64,000 bases of DNA from Xanthoparmelia taractica (GCA_033085395.1 JANQBS010000057.1:1-64000); one strand, 5' to 3'. Positions 24,294 through 35,865 are shown, counted from the stretch's first letter. Notes: generated from the letters alone by a model not told the origin. Numbers and translations are program-made.

Positions 24294-25909
24294 TGAGCTC
24301 AACCACCGAAGAGTCAGATTGGAACAAGTCTCCTAACTCGAGGCGCCCACACAGTCTTTCCACCACAGAGACCATACGTCCACCGTCGCAGTCAGTACTT
24401 CCCCGCCAGTCTCCCACGTCACAAGTCGATAGCTCCACCCTCTCTACGCCTCGCGCCGGAAGCTTCACCTCAACAGCTACGCAGATAGAAAAGCAGCTAG
24501 AAAGTCAATTGTTCCAAGCCGTAGGAACCACGTTTCCCTCCACCCACGCCGAGTCTACAGCAACTCCAAGTTCTGTTACACTTCCAAATCCTGCTCTTAC
24601 AATTCCCAATGCCGATGGCTCCGTCACAGTCAATCAAAATACTCCAGAATGGGAGGCTGCGCGGGAAGCAGTTCTTAGTCAAATGGTCACAAGTCACAAC
24701 ATTGCTGCTACACCCGCCCCCAAGGTGACTAGAGGAGGGGTGAAAACTGGTGGGAGGAGAGGTAGAGGGGGCAGAAGAACCAAAGTCAAGATCGAAGAAC
24801 CGGACGACGCTCCACCGAATAATCTGAACGGTCCTGTCAGAGCTAAGAATAAGGGTGGAAGGCCACGAGGTAGCAGGGCGGGTGGAACCCCAAGAGGTAG
24901 TAGGGGGGGAGGAACGCCAGGAAGTGGCAGAGGTGGTGCAACACCCGGGAGTGGCAGGGCAGGTGTCAACAAAGGGGGCCGCCCCCGGGGCAGTAGAGCC
25001 GGAAACAGCGCAGCAGCGTTGGCCGGCAGATTGATTGGTCGAGGAATCAAGCGAAAGAGGAAGAAGGATGACGATGACGATGATGAAAAGGACGATACAG
25101 ACGCTTCTGAGGAATTTACACCAATTGCTGCAACGAGTTCCGGTCGCCGTATTAACCAAGTAAAGACGTTTTCTCCTATTGTCCTCGATCTAGGGAAAGG
25201 CCTAAGTAACAAGAACCCTCAAAGTGCTGCGCGTGCTCCTGCGCCCGAATCCCAATCGGCCACAAAGAAAGCCAAAAAGCGAAGGAAGCCTGGCGAAGCT
25301 GCAGTCTGTATCAATTGCGGCCGTGGTCACTCGCCCAACACTAACATGATTGTATTTTGTGATGGCTGCAGTACGCCATGGCATCAATACTGCCATGACC
25401 GGCCCATTACACCCTCATTCATCCAGATCGAAGAGAAGGAGTGGAACTGCGCGGAGTGCACCACTGTGCAAGAGGAGAAGATGCACGTGACTGGCAAAGT
25501 CAGCGCGGAAAGAATGTCCTTGTCTGAGAGGAGAACCTATCTGCAAGGGTTGGAAAAGGCAGAGCTTGTAAGCTTGCTGCTACATGCGAGTACTCTTCAT
25601 GAAGATTTACCGGTCTTTGCTCCACCACCTCCGCCGCCTCCAGTGCAAGTGTTCGAGGCTACAGGAGATGAAGAAGAGCTCTATGTCTACGTTGAACCAG
25701 ATCCACTGCCTTACCCTAAGGCTGGCAATGGCTTGCTACTGCCACCGGAAGATGACGATCTTGACATACTAATTGATGAGGATATCGTCACATACAGCCA
25801 CCTATGGAAGGGTCCTGCAGGTTGGGAAGGGCCTAATGGGATGCGCTGGCCATTCCCCCAGAATGGCATAGGCGTCATAGGGGCTCGTCAGATCGGCGTT
25901 GGTGCTTGA
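24293..25909 (+). CDS. PHD-finger protein with AT-hook-like repeats
   Basis: This 538-aa intronless protein is probably a chromatin reader. Residues 1-110 are serine/threonine-rich. Residues 150-240 are Gly/Arg/Lys-rich with two GGRPRGSR cores like AT-hooks and several GGTPGSGRGG-type repeats. A DDDDDDE acidic run follows near 260-268. The PHD finger spans about 340-392: CINC, CDGC, HQYC and NCAEC supply the C4-H-C3 zinc ligands. A proline run (residues 445-452) and a conserved-looking C-terminus (YSHLWKGPAGWEGPNGMRWPFP) complete it. PHD fingers often bind histone H3 tails, but the pocket residues here do not let me assign a methylation state. The start used overlaps the stop of a uORF. Confidence 0.85.
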   Translation: MSSTTEESDWNKSPNSRRPHSLSTTETIRPPSQSVLPRQSPTSQVDSSTLSTPRAGSFTSTATQIEKQLESQLFQAVGTTFPSTHAESTATPSSVTLPNPALTIPNADGSVTVNQNTPEWEAAREAVLSQMVTSHNIAATPAPKVTRGGVKTGGRRGRGGRRTKVKIEEPDDAPPNNLNGPVRAKNKGGRPRGSRAGGTPRGSRGGGTPGSGRGGATPGSGRAGVNKGGRPRGSRAGNSAAALAGRLIGRGIKRKRKKDDDDDDEKDDTDASEEFTPIAATSSGRRINQVKTFSPIVLDLGKGLSNKNPQSAARAPAPESQSATKKAKKRRKPGEAAVCINCGRGHSPNTNMIVFCDGCSTPWHQYCHDRPITPSFIQIEEKEWNCAECTTVQEEKMHVTGKVSAERMSLSERRTYLQGLEKAELVSLLLHASTLHEDLPVFAPPPPPPPVQVFEATGDEEELYVYVEPDPLPYPKAGNGLLLPPEDDDLDILIDEDIVTYSHLWKGPAGWEGPNGMRWPFPQNGIGVIGARQIGVGA

Positions 25910-26471
25910 AACCGGCAAGGGGCTGGAGAGTCCGAGCGGCATGATGCATTCATAGCTTGAGCTTTTACCCTGCATGTACTGTTGTACATGCCTTGAAAGT
26001 GACTTGGCACGAGTTGCCCGGAGAACTTGTTACTTGCCATTGTAGCGGCTTGGACCTCTTTGGTCTTGACAAGATGAGGACGCTTGAGCTACGCCAAGGA
26101 CTAAACGTCAGAGAACGTTGGTTCCACAGCTAAATGTCTCTAAAGATATGGTGGAGCTCAGCATTCACTACTGCCATCAGAGGCTGGCGCTAAGGAGAGC
26201 ATTTGCTCCCTTTCATCAATATGGAAACTGGAACCGAGGCTGCCGTGAAAAATTTCCTTCTTGGCACCATCAGTCCACCCCACTTCGCGCCACAACTGTG
26301 TACAGATTTCTTTCCTAAGAAAGGCATTGCTCTGCCGTAGAGTGAGATTAGACGATACTTTACATGACAAGATATCATTTCGCGATAGTGATTGGCTGGC
26401 GATGAAGTTAAGTGTCGAACGGGAAGGATATCATTCGTAGGATTAGATAGTAAGGCTCAAACTTCCTAGCT

Positions 26472-26774
26472 TTAGGCAAGGGGCGAATGGACCAACTGTG
26501 GGTGGAAGTACTTCTCAATGTGGCAGCAGAGCATGTGAGTCATGAAGGGAAAGATCCTTCTTCGTTTTGCTCTTTGTAGGTCGTTTGCCTGGAGTTTGCC
26601 CGCCAACACGATTCGATACTCGTCGTAGTAGTGCGGGTCTCTCTCTTCCTTACGGCGCATCTCTAATATGCAGAAGCAGATGGTAGGCGCCGTATGAGAC
26701 GTTGGAATGACATTGTAGTTTTGGTAAAAGCTTCTGGCGGTGAAGGAATCGACGGCATTTGAGCCTATTAGCAT
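26472..26774 (-). CDS. Small hypothetical protein, 100 aa
   Basis: The frame has an ATG, a balanced amino-acid composition and a basic stretch RAKRRRIF near residue 75. It could be a real small gene or the remnant of a larger one; homology is not recognised. No upstream or downstream exon is obvious. It lies alone between the PHD gene and the next gene. Confidence 0.25.
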   Translation of the reverse strand: MLIGSNAVDSFTARSFYQNYNVIPTSHTAPTICFCILEMRRKEERDPHYYDEYRIVLAGKLQANDLQRAKRRRIFPFMTHMLCCHIEKYFHPQLVHSPLA

Positions 26775-26982
26775 CCCCTAAGAAAATTATTAGCGCCAAA
26801 AAGTTCCCACCATACCTAAGTCATGGCCTTCCTCCCGCTCCTCCCTCTCCTCTTTCCTCCTACAATCCATTATCCAGACAACGAAGTCGCACTACACATC
26901 CAAACAAAGAGCACACGTACACATTCAACCGATAATACCGTCGATTCAATATGCCTCAGGCGATCGCTGTGCTGTAAAGACC

Positions 26983-27018
26983 TACTGAAGGGCATGTGTT
27001 TCCACATGCCCTTCAGTA
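26983..27018. repeat. Perfect 16-bp inverted repeat with 4-nt loop
   Basis: TACTGAAGGGCATGTG is followed by TTTC and then its exact reverse complement. RNA or single-stranded DNA from here would form a 16-bp stem with a tight loop. It lies about 370 bases upstream of the next gene. Confidence 0.85.
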
Positions 27019-27390
27019 CTGGCCAGCCCAACGAGTATTTCAATCGACTATCGACGCTATTATCTCTTCGATTGCTCCCAAGCATCGGTCCTGAGCACTC
27101 GAAGCTCTTCGCATAACAAAGTCAGGTCGCGCTCCTCGGTCCTCGAGGCTGAAGGAGAGTTGTGGTCTGCTCACTGCCCCCTCTACGCACACACAAAGCT
27201 TATCTACAACATATTTGAACACACTTTGAAGAGGACATCATTTCTGCAAAAAAATAATCACCTACCATTTTTTCGCTATACCGTACACTCCAGCACAACA
27301 TTTGCACCCCCAAGGGATCATTGGAAAGGGTAGCAATTGACTGCTACCTAGTTATAAAGACATTGCGCGACACACACCCAACGTCTCATT

Positions 27391-29446
27391 ATGCCTCATA
27401 AATTGAGCCACAATGCCCGTGGATCGAGTGGGGCGCCCCCAGATCCACTGGAGATTGACCATGCTTCAGGACACAAAAAGTCCAAGAGAAACCGGCCTCA
27501 AATAGACCAATCAAGCAATACCTATACAGAGAGACCTACACCCAAAAGCTCCTCGCCAAAGCGTGGAGGAGGACATACTTCCCGCAGTACATCTAGCGAC
27601 GATGACGCCGATGGAGACGTCAGCAATGCTGACGCTGCCGAGCCAGATGACGAAAGTGACGAGGATGGCGAGGGCGATGCATTTGCCCCGTCTGATTGCG
27701 CCATCGAGGAGCATGGAGATCAGGCGGGGCATATTAATGGCGACGTTTCGGGTCGGGAGTCGAGTTTTGGTAGAAAGCAGAGCCATGCCTCCACTGCTTT
27801 CGAGGCTAAATCTAAAACCATTAAGGCGAGAATCACCGTGGGCGATTCCGATGACGATGTCTACAATCGGGTTGATCTGATCAGCGACTCCGAAGAGGAT
27901 GAGCCCAACGTCGAGCAAGTGGAAGAAAGGAACATAATTGAATCGGAAGAGGCCGACGATCTCAATACTGCGCCCGCAAAGTCTGAGGTATCGGATGGAT
28001 GGGAAGGATTCGAGCTCGATGACGGCTTGTTCCTTGAGGATGTCCCGTTTTTTGATGAACAATATGGCCGCACCGACTCAAACATTCTCGACAGCGAATT
28101 GGAGCTCTTTCAATCGGCAAGCGTCTTCGACCAATTCCCTTCGCCTTTGCCACCATCGCCATCCCCTCGTCGGGTTCGTTTCAAGGAGCCTATTCCGCAA
28201 CCATCGAACGATTCCGACTTGGACTCGGATAACGGAGACATCAACGTTCTTTTCAGTCCCGTTGCTACCTCTATTGTACCATCAGGCGAGAGTTTGGACC
28301 TGGGCGGCCCATGTCTGGATCACGAAGGTGACGATGGCAGCTCTGTTGGAAGCTCCAGCGGCTACGAAAGTGGGTTGCATGACTTGATCTAATTTGCGAA
28401 GCTAATATTCCTCCTTCTCAGCTGACTATCGCGACACCACTGATGAAGAGGATGTTCCAGCTTCTGCAACCAAACGACCGCAGTCACTTCTCCGCCAGCC
28501 ATCGCTGTCATCGCTCGTGTTTGATGCTCAAGCACCGGTCACGCCAAGAGCAAAGGCTCCTTTCAGATATTCTGGAAGTCCCGCGGGATATTCCCGTGGC
28601 CCACGCATGGGCACTTGGATAGTCGATTCCACAAAACCAAGTGCGGTCATCGACAGCACTGGTGAGAACATGATCGTTCGTCCCGCCACGCGTCCATCTA
28701 CATCTAACCATATGTCTGTGTCAATAGCTACAAGCACTGCAAACGCAAGCCCGATTGTCACGCAGCAGAAATTGGCGACTCTACCAGGTGACAATAGTAC
28801 TGACCCCAGTGGGTTTTCGGTCAACATGTACGAGTACAACGATCCAGTACTTGGACCGGGCTCTGATCTTGTCGCGGCCTCCGCTCCTCTGCCGACCGGC
28901 CACAGCCGACAACCTTCGATGGCTCATTCATTTACTGCTCCGTCCGTCTTCCTTCCCATGGATGCAATGAGAGATGTCGGCTCTTTTTTCGAAGACGACT
29001 CCCTGCAGGACGACGATGATGATGAAGACGACGCTCTCTTGAACATCGATGACTTCATTGACTTTGGTGACGACTCCTCAGAGGACGAAGACCAAGCTGC
29101 ATGCGATAATTCCGCTCTCACGTCGCCTGTCACCGCGGAACGTCCTGGCCCGGTCCAGTTGAAGACACCGTCACCTGACGCTGTTATGGCTTCAGAAGAC
29201 CTCATGAAACACCTAGATAAACACATTGTCTCTGCATTCCGCCGCGGCCAGCCTCATCACCAACCGCAACCGCGTCCTCGCCATGGTAACTTGGCCCTGA
29301 ACAGCTACGCGCTCAAAGGTAAAAGGCAAGCTACTGCCAATACTCCAACGAGCCCTCAGCGGAAGCGCAAGATGAGTGGGAGCCTTGGCCATCGTCCCTC
29401 TTTTGGGGTCCCAGCTGCCAAGAAGAGAATGATTCATCATCGCTGA
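27391..29446 (+). CDS. Conserved acidic fungal protein, probably nuclear
   Basis: Two frames join through an intron from about 28,371 (donor GTGGGT) to the CTCAG before 28,422, restoring GYETDYRDTTDEE. I remember this motif from uncharacterised filamentous-fungal proteins, together with the downstream GPRMGTWIVDSTKPSAVIDSTG segment. The product is about 655 aa, strongly acidic and serine-rich. The first 330 residues carry D/E runs and a short PRRVRFKEPI motif. A second acidic patch (DDDDDEDD) lies near residue 510. The C-terminus is basic (QRKRKMSG, KKRMIHHR), as in a nuclear protein. No catalytic domain is visible, so I propose no function. Confidence 0.8.
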
Positions 29447-30705
29447 GTGATAATCACAGAATCACAAAATCTACAAGTAAAGAAAGGATAGATGCATTCA
29501 GGAAATACATGCTCGAGTACTAGGAGGGAACCAGTATGCGCTAGAGAGAGACAAGGAGCGCCAAAACCACTCCACATTTGCACGCACTGCGGCTACGAGT
29601 GGTTGCTTCCAGATGCGACAACGTACGCAAAAGGCACCAAAAGGCAAGTGTCTTTCATGATTTGACGAGCTATGAAGCTACGGTCCATTGCTCATGGAGA
29701 AGAGAGGAGTTTCACTTAATAGTCACCCGGGTTATCATTTCATGTTATCGGCATACAACAAGGGCTCCCTGCATATCATGTTCAAGATGTTCGGTTCACC
29801 GTCTCTACGGAGATTAACTAGGAGTTTCGCGAGCGATGTCGATGTCATAGCATTTGGCTTGAGATACAATGATACCACAAAAATCGTATGTTTTCTTCGC
29901 TTCTACTGTTTCCTTTTTGATCAAGTGGGCTGAGGCGAAGGCTACTGGTTACTCTTGTCATGTATCCAGCAAGCCAGGACTGATAGAATATGTCTCTAGA
30001 GACATGAATTGAGCCTGCTAATCAAGTTCATATGACTTTAATACTGGGTGACTCATCGCAAGTGACTTTCTACTTGCTTTTAGGCTTTGTAGATGGCGTC
30101 TCTCAGGCTCAATTGCTCAAGGTATGATCAGAGGAGCAGGAAGTGGCTCAGTAATAAGATGATGACCAAGTGAATCAGTAAGGTCCACTAGTCCGCTTTG
30201 AGCTCGGCTTCACCGCAAGCGGCCGAGACTATCCTCTCTGATTTCTTGCGACTTTGCCAGCTGACAATAATATTCACGTTGCACTTTCACAGGCATACAT
30301 TCTCACAAAAGTCAAACACTTGTAACACGGATATCTTAACTTTCGTACAATCATCACCATTTATGGGGCCATTCAGACCCTCTACCATCACCTGCCCAAC
30401 CCCAAATCCAGCCAACTCGCGCTGCAAAGCGAAGTGCACTGGATCATCTCAGACAGAGACGGTTTGCGCGATCCAAACCACCTTGGTGCTGTGGCTACTG
30501 GCGGAGGGTCCGTCCTGAATGGGCGGACGGTAATAATCTTGCAATCATACTTGTCGATCGAAAAAATGTAGGTGCCCTCGAGAAGTAAGTGGGAAAGAAA
30601 TCATGCTCATTGTACGCCAGCAACCTGGATTCTGTGAACAACTCATAACTCTTTGAATGTCCGAACCGGTCGACTGCGGCCTACAAGCAATTCGCTCGCG
30701 CGACT
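29447..30705. other. Intergenic region
   Basis: This is the 3' flank of the acidic-protein gene and the upstream region of the kinase gene. Short frames (29,578-29,817, 29,688-29,933, 30,198-30,518) lack supporting features. No repeat or RNA gene was recognised. Confidence 0.5.
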
Positions 30706-32625
30706 ATGTTCGCTTTCGACGCTACAGACAAGCACTTCCTCAACCCTCATCTAGATGATCCATTCGCTCCTGGGGCTCCTATCCCAGCACTTGATGGTAG
30801 GACAGTCGAGAAAGGATATGGGCTCCGGGATGAGAATTCAATAATCGGCAACACGGTGGAACCAACTGAGAGAAATTCCAATCACTCCAGCCCAAGAGTT
30901 CATTCAAGCTCCATACTCACCCCGGGATCCGTCGAGCCTACAATGAGTGGACATGGCACTCCACCAATCAATATTGTTATGACCTCGTCGATAGCTAGAA
31001 GTCGGAGCAGGGCTATGTGCGAGGATGAAGATCACACATTGGCTGAGGCCACACCAAGACCTCTTCCGAAACCTACGCGCAAGAAGAAGCGCGGGCCGAA
31101 GAAAGGAGCAGTCGCAGCTCTCAGTACAGTCCGTGGCTTTACGCCCGTTACCTCTGGCGACGACGATTCCGACTTCGATTTCTCCTCGGAAGGATTCCGC
31201 AGCAGGAGGGACTTGAGTGTTCAGCGCTCTAGCAGTGTTGCGAGGAAGGACCTGAGTTCTGATCGTTCTGGGCGATCAACTATTGGCAGCGCTCTTGAGG
31301 TTCGATCTTCATCTCCCTCTAGTGGCATTAGCGCTCTCACAAGGCAATTGGATGCTTTGGAATGTAATGGATCCCCTGTCAATACTTCTCTACCAAGGAA
31401 CAAAAGTAAGCTTGGCTCGGGGACCGCTAGTAATGCAAGCGTGACATCGGGGACCAGTGGTGACGAGGATACACCGGAGACCACCAGCTATGAAGTGCCT
31501 TTGCAGCATGACTTTATCAGTTCGGACATACCACAGAAGGACAAATGTGACGTTCGGCCCGACGCTTTACCGAACGGTGGCATAGTTCGGAAGATGCATG
31601 CGACTGATTTCGACCCTCTCCGCTGTCTGGGTAAAGGTACCTATGGGACTGTCCTTCTGGTCAAGCAGGCATGCACCGGCAAGCTCTACGCGCAGAAGCA
31701 ATTTCGGAAGGCCTCGTTGACCGTACGCAAGCAACTTGTAGAGCAGACAAAGACAGAGCGAAGTATCTTGGAAAGCATCAACCGTCATCCATTTGTGGTG
31801 AAGCTCTACTATGCATTCCAGGATCATGAGAAGCTATACCTCATTCTCGAGTATGCCCAAGGCGGGGAGCTCTTCGAGCATTTGCGGACTGAGCGAATGT
31901 TCCCCGAGGAGACAGCTGCTTTTTACATGGCGGAGATGGTTCTTGCTCTTGAGCATCTACATCACACCGTCGGCGTGGTCTACCGCGATTTAAAGCCAGA
32001 GAATTGTCTTCTCGATTCCGAAGGGCATCTACTGTTGACCGACTTCGGGCTCAGCAAAGAGGCCGTCGACGGAGAGCACCGCTGCAGGTCAATGACCGGC
32101 ACGATTGAATACATGGCCCCAGAGGTGATACAGATGCAGAGCTACGGTACAGCAGTCGACTGGTGGTCCTTCGGCATACTAGGCTTTGATCTATTAACCG
32201 GCTCATCCCCTTTCCGCGCCAACAATGACATGAAGATCCGAGAGAAGATTGTGAAGGCAAAGCTGGTCCTGCCCTACTTTCTTAGCCCGGATGCCAAAGA
32301 CCTGCTCACTCGGCTTCTCCGCAAAGAGCCCAAGAAACGGTTGGGCGCTTGCATGCCGAAGGATATGCAGAGCATCAAGGGCCATCGCTTCTTCCGAAAG
32401 ATTCAGTGGGAGAGATTGGAGAGAAGGGAGGTGGAACCGCCGATCAAACCGCTCATCACTGACCCGGAATTGGCGGAGAACTTTTCAACGGAGTTTACGG
32501 GTCTGGCAGTCAGCCCAGTCGTACCGGGCCCGTTGAGCGGCAGCAAAAGCGAGCATGATCCCTTTGGTGGTTTCAGCTTTGTTGGGAGTCGTAGCTTGCT
32601 GGAGTGCGGGAATGGTTTCTTCTGA
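30706..32625 (+). CDS. AGC-family protein kinase, S6-kinase/Psk1-like
   Basis: This 639-aa intronless serine/threonine kinase has a 300-residue Ser-rich N-terminus with a basic cluster (KPTRKKKRGPKKG, near residue 125). The catalytic domain spans about 302-563. It has glycine loop GKGTYGTV, ATP-binding lysine in YAQKQF, catalytic loop YRDLKPEN, metal-binding DFG in LLTDFGLSKE, and GTIEYMAPEV. An AGC C-terminal tail follows, with NFSTEFTGLAVSP (turn-motif region) and hydrophobic motif FGGFSF. These point to the S6K/Psk1 branch, which acts downstream of TOR and PDK1 in growth control. Oddly, the activation-loop position normally TFCGT reads SMTGT, so the PDK1 target would be serine and the following cysteine is threonine. 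The kinase class is certain; the exact orthologue is inferred. Confidence 0.9.
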   Translation: MFAFDATDKHFLNPHLDDPFAPGAPIPALDGRTVEKGYGLRDENSIIGNTVEPTERNSNHSSPRVHSSSILTPGSVEPTMSGHGTPPINIVMTSSIARSRSRAMCEDEDHTLAEATPRPLPKPTRKKKRGPKKGAVAALSTVRGFTPVTSGDDDSDFDFSSEGFRSRRDLSVQRSSSVARKDLSSDRSGRSTIGSALEVRSSSPSSGISALTRQLDALECNGSPVNTSLPRNKSKLGSGTASNASVTSGTSGDEDTPETTSYEVPLQHDFISSDIPQKDKCDVRPDALPNGGIVRKMHATDFDPLRCLGKGTYGTVLLVKQACTGKLYAQKQFRKASLTVRKQLVEQTKTERSILESINRHPFVVKLYYAFQDHEKLYLILEYAQGGELFEHLRTERMFPEETAAFYMAEMVLALEHLHHTVGVVYRDLKPENCLLDSEGHLLLTDFGLSKEAVDGEHRCRSMTGTIEYMAPEVIQMQSYGTAVDWWSFGILGFDLLTGSSPFRANNDMKIREKIVKAKLVLPYFLSPDAKDLLTRLLRKEPKKRLGACMPKDMQSIKGHRFFRKIQWERLERREVEPPIKPLITDPELAENFSTEFTGLAVSPVVPGPLSGSKSEHDPFGGFSFVGSRSLLECGNGFF

Positions 32626-34308
32626 AAGCAAAGGACAGGGAAAGACGAGGGAGAGAACAGGGTGGGGGTTGGAAGAATGGGACTTGTTTCGTTAGTGGAC
32701 CGATGATGGGCGCTGGTTGACGCAGGGCCTCGTTCGGGGGCAGACTGATAGAATTTTGTGTATTGCTCGCTTATTTACTTTGAGGCTCTTTGATTAACTT
32801 ACTTTTGACTTGGAAGTGATTGAGTGTTCGGATAGAAAAAGACTGGCCGATTGATATATTTGCATGTCCACTATTTTCAGGCGGTTGTGTTTCTCATATT
32901 GGGACCAGATGTGGAAAAAGGTAAGGGTAAGGTAAGGGTAGGCTCGGGTTGAAGTGTTTGCCCGCACGGGTGCCGAGGTCTTCGTTCCGGCAACTCCCAC
33001 GCACCAGACATTCTAACATTTAGGGGGGGGGGGGGGAATATCTTGACTCCTTTTTTAAAATTGGGATTTTTGAACGACAGCTTGAGATGATCATTCATCC
33101 TTAGTTTTAGGCTTTTGAGCTCCATGCAATGCTAGTTAATGCTAATCTTCAGCCTATGAGAAATCTGGGGTAGCGCGCGGCATGTAACCATGTCGTGCAT
33201 GCCTGCATGGCATGTGTAAGGTACCTAAGCTACCTTACCTTATCTTTTAGCATGCATTATGCACTACTTTTATGCACTATGCACCAGCACCAACCCCGAG
33301 TTTGGCACACGGATCCATCGACCCCTCTTTACCTTACCTTCCTTCAATTTTCAAGCATGACATTTGAAAGGATTACCACTATTTTTTCATGGCCCAAACT
33401 AAAGTCCGACACCGTCGCTATCCAGGGGAGATTGCCATTGATGATATTGATAGATACCTTTGCATATGCAGAGGATATGCAAGACACCCAATGCCGGCAG
33501 ACAACTCCCACTTGCCTTCTCTCTCGAGCATGACTATCCTGTCGGCCAACTGCCTATCACTCTCTCAACGTTCAAGATTAATTAAGAGATAACCCTGTCT
33601 TTTCTGACTTGGTACTGACATTACATCTTTTCTATAAGTGGAAGTCCGATCAACGGATGTCAAAGTGTACACTATCAGCCACCCTTGATCCACGTTACAC
33701 CTCCTACTTTGCCCCAGTTGCGGGGAGGATGCACTAGAGCAAGCTTGACCCGGACCATCACGTCTGTCATGCATGCTCACCGCATCTCCAACATCATCTT
33801 CAGCAATCAACTCCCCGCCCAACCTGTCTCCTGACCGACCTTTTTGCCATCCCCGCCCTCATAGCGCTCACTCATATAAGTGTTCGCTGGAACATGACCA
33901 TGCAAGAGACCAATGCCATCCCGGTAATTTCGTTGACAGCACGGCGCGTACGTCAGCTGGGTCCAAAGCTTGAGAAATGCAGGAGTCGGTAGGCGAGAGA
34001 AGGAGACCGGGGTAGATGAGGGGGGATGGACAGTCTTCGCTGCGTCAGGGAGTGTAGTGGTCCTGAATTGAGCTGGCTTGATGCTATATATCTCCGTCTT
34101 CTGCCCACAGCTGCTTTTCCCCTTCTCCAGGAAACCATAGAATCTTCTTCGACTCTCATCACTTGCATCAGCATTTACATTCTTCGTGGTCTTCGTCAAT
34201 ATTACATATATTGGACGCATCAAGCTCGTCTTTATCCTCCCTTAACTCTCTTACTTACATTCAACCTTTTGACCTACCCAAAAGACTTCACTCTTCAGAT
34301 CTTCCATA
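32626..34308. other. Intergenic region with G14 tract and palindromic AT-rich words
   Basis: The span contains a G14 run at 33,023-33,036, a GGTAAGGGTAAGG stretch near 32,920, and CATG-rich and TACCTTACCTT-like words at 33,180-33,350 of a kind common between genes in filamentous ascomycetes. Overlapping short frames on both strands have no supporting features. The 200 bases before 34,309 are CT-rich, as in strong fungal promoters and leaders. Confidence 0.5.
33023..33036. repeat. Poly-G tract (G14)
   Basis: Fourteen consecutive G residues. Such runs can form G-quadruplexes and are also prone to length error in sequencing. Confidence 0.9.
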
Positions 34309-35357
34309 ATGCATTTCGCTGGTTTCTCCGCCCTTGTCTACCTGGCCAGCTCAGTCGCAGCCACTCCCCGCTACCATCAGAATGGTAAGTGGGAGTAATT
34401 CCGTCATCATCCCTCATTCGCCTCCCTGGAGCATATATCCTCCGGCTTCACCATGCCTTCTCTATCCCACATGCCCTCTGTCTCCTCGACCGAGTCCGGC
34501 GGAGACAACACCAAGAAGGAAGGCACCAAGCCAGAATTGAATACAGGCTTACACTCTTCCTCAGCGCGTGCTTCCTCAGGTGGAGTCTCCTACAGCGCAA
34601 CCTTCACCGAGTATGTTATCCTCTCCTTGGCCCCTATCCCTCCTCCCACCCTCACACACTTCATTCCCCCATCCTATCGATCATCCCGCTGACCCAACTT
34701 AGGTACGGTCTCAACGATGGCAACGGTTCCCCCAACTGCAACGCCGCCACCGTTTCCTGCGGCTTCTACAACACCCCCGGGTACAACGCGGCCGTTTCCC
34801 AAAACCTATTCGGTGCTGCATCGGGAAGAACCGCCATTTGCGGTACCTGCTGGCAACTATATCCAGTATCGAACCCCAATGCTGCCGATCCCGCCACACC
34901 GGTGGCTGGGATGAACTCAATCGTGGTCATGGTCAACAATCTTTGCCCCGCGCAGGGTAATGAGAGGGATGTGAGTCATCCCTTGTATTACCCTTGAGCT
35001 GGGGAAGGGATGTGCTGACCAGAACCCTCAAAACCCAGTGCGGTCAAGCGACTCTGCAAGACACCAACTACGCAGGTACGCTGCCTCCTTCTCCCCTTCT
35101 TGCCCCGTTCTCCACATTTGATTTCGTTTCTACCTACCTTTGTTCTATAACACACAAAGACTAACACACAACCCCACCCAGGCGCCAACGTAAACTTTGA
35201 CCTCTGCATGGACGACGGCGCCGCCAACGCCCTCTTTGGCACCTCGGGCCTCCGCATGGCCTATGGCTCAGTCACGCAGGTCAGCTGTGACCTGTGGCAC
35301 GGCAGCCAGAACTACACCACCGGCACCATGCCCAGTATGCCCTACGAGACGTCGTGA
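34309..35357 (+). CDS. Secreted expansin-like protein (EG45-like barrel)
   Basis: The first exon encodes MHFAGFSALVYLASSVAA, a clear signal peptide cut before TPRYHQNG. The mature part includes GGVSYSATFTEYG, LNDGNGSPNCNAATVSCGFY, AICGTCWQLYPV, NLCPAQGNERDCGQATLQ and NFDLCMDDGAANALFG. These are typical of the cysteine-rich six-stranded double-psi barrel of expansin-like and GH45-related proteins, which loosen or bind plant or fungal wall polysaccharide. Introns are inferred from 34,385, at about 34,615-34,703, 34,971-35,038 and 35,075-35,181; the first intron's acceptor is not resolved. The stop at 35,355 is itself embedded in a donor-like GTGAGT, so a further short exon is possible. Whether it has enzyme activity cannot be told. 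Confidence 0.75.
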
Positions 35358-35864
35358 GTACTTGGCGCTGGGGTTTTGGATTTGTTGATGGGTGTGGAGA
35401 CGAGGGAACAGAATGAATTAATCAATGAATGAGTGAGTGGCGATAGTGGCTGCATGGACGGGAAGGACGAACAACAAATTGCATTGGCACGTATATTCTT
35501 CTTGGCATTTCACTTCATGTCATTTCATTTCCTTCTTGATGGACCGTATTAAGTAGCATTGCATTGCATTCGCATCGCATCGCATCCGCATTTACAACCC
35601 GATCCTGAGCGACGCTGGGCTCCTTGCAAGAACCGTCCGCTCCTTTTCTTCCTTCAACAGCCAGCCGATGCGGTGGTTTCTCATATAGCTTTGGGTGTAT
35701 GTACATAGTACATTCTTTGCTGAACAGAGAGAATCAAGTCCAGTCTCCTCTTGGCATTCAACTCCACAGCCGTACCGTAAATGATGACGGAAAATTATTT
35801 ATTCATCCGTTTGAAATCACATTCACATTCACGCACGTCACTCTGCGGGGAAGATGGTGAAAAT

Positions 35865-35865
<1 letters not shown>

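Larger units (their letters stand above)
25910..27390. other. Intergenic region with a perfect hairpin
   Basis: Two small divergent frames sit here. The 100-aa minus-strand one is listed below. The plus-strand one at 26,823-27,116 contains the palindrome and has no domains. The last 150 bases before 27,391 are A-rich and C-rich and probably carry the next promoter. Confidence 0.45.

Noticed and set aside
24497..25212. Minus-strand frames opposite the PHD gene
   Set aside because: Low-complexity shadows of the Gly/Arg-rich and acidic regions on the plus strand.
32900..32945. Telomere-like GGGTAA words
   Set aside because: Only a few irregular GGTAAGGGTAA units, not a TTAGGG array, and flanked by ordinary intergenic DNA.
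33807..34223. Minus-strand frame of 138 codons upstream of the expansin-like gene
   Set aside because: No domain, odd composition, and it overlaps the CT-rich leader of the plus-strand gene.
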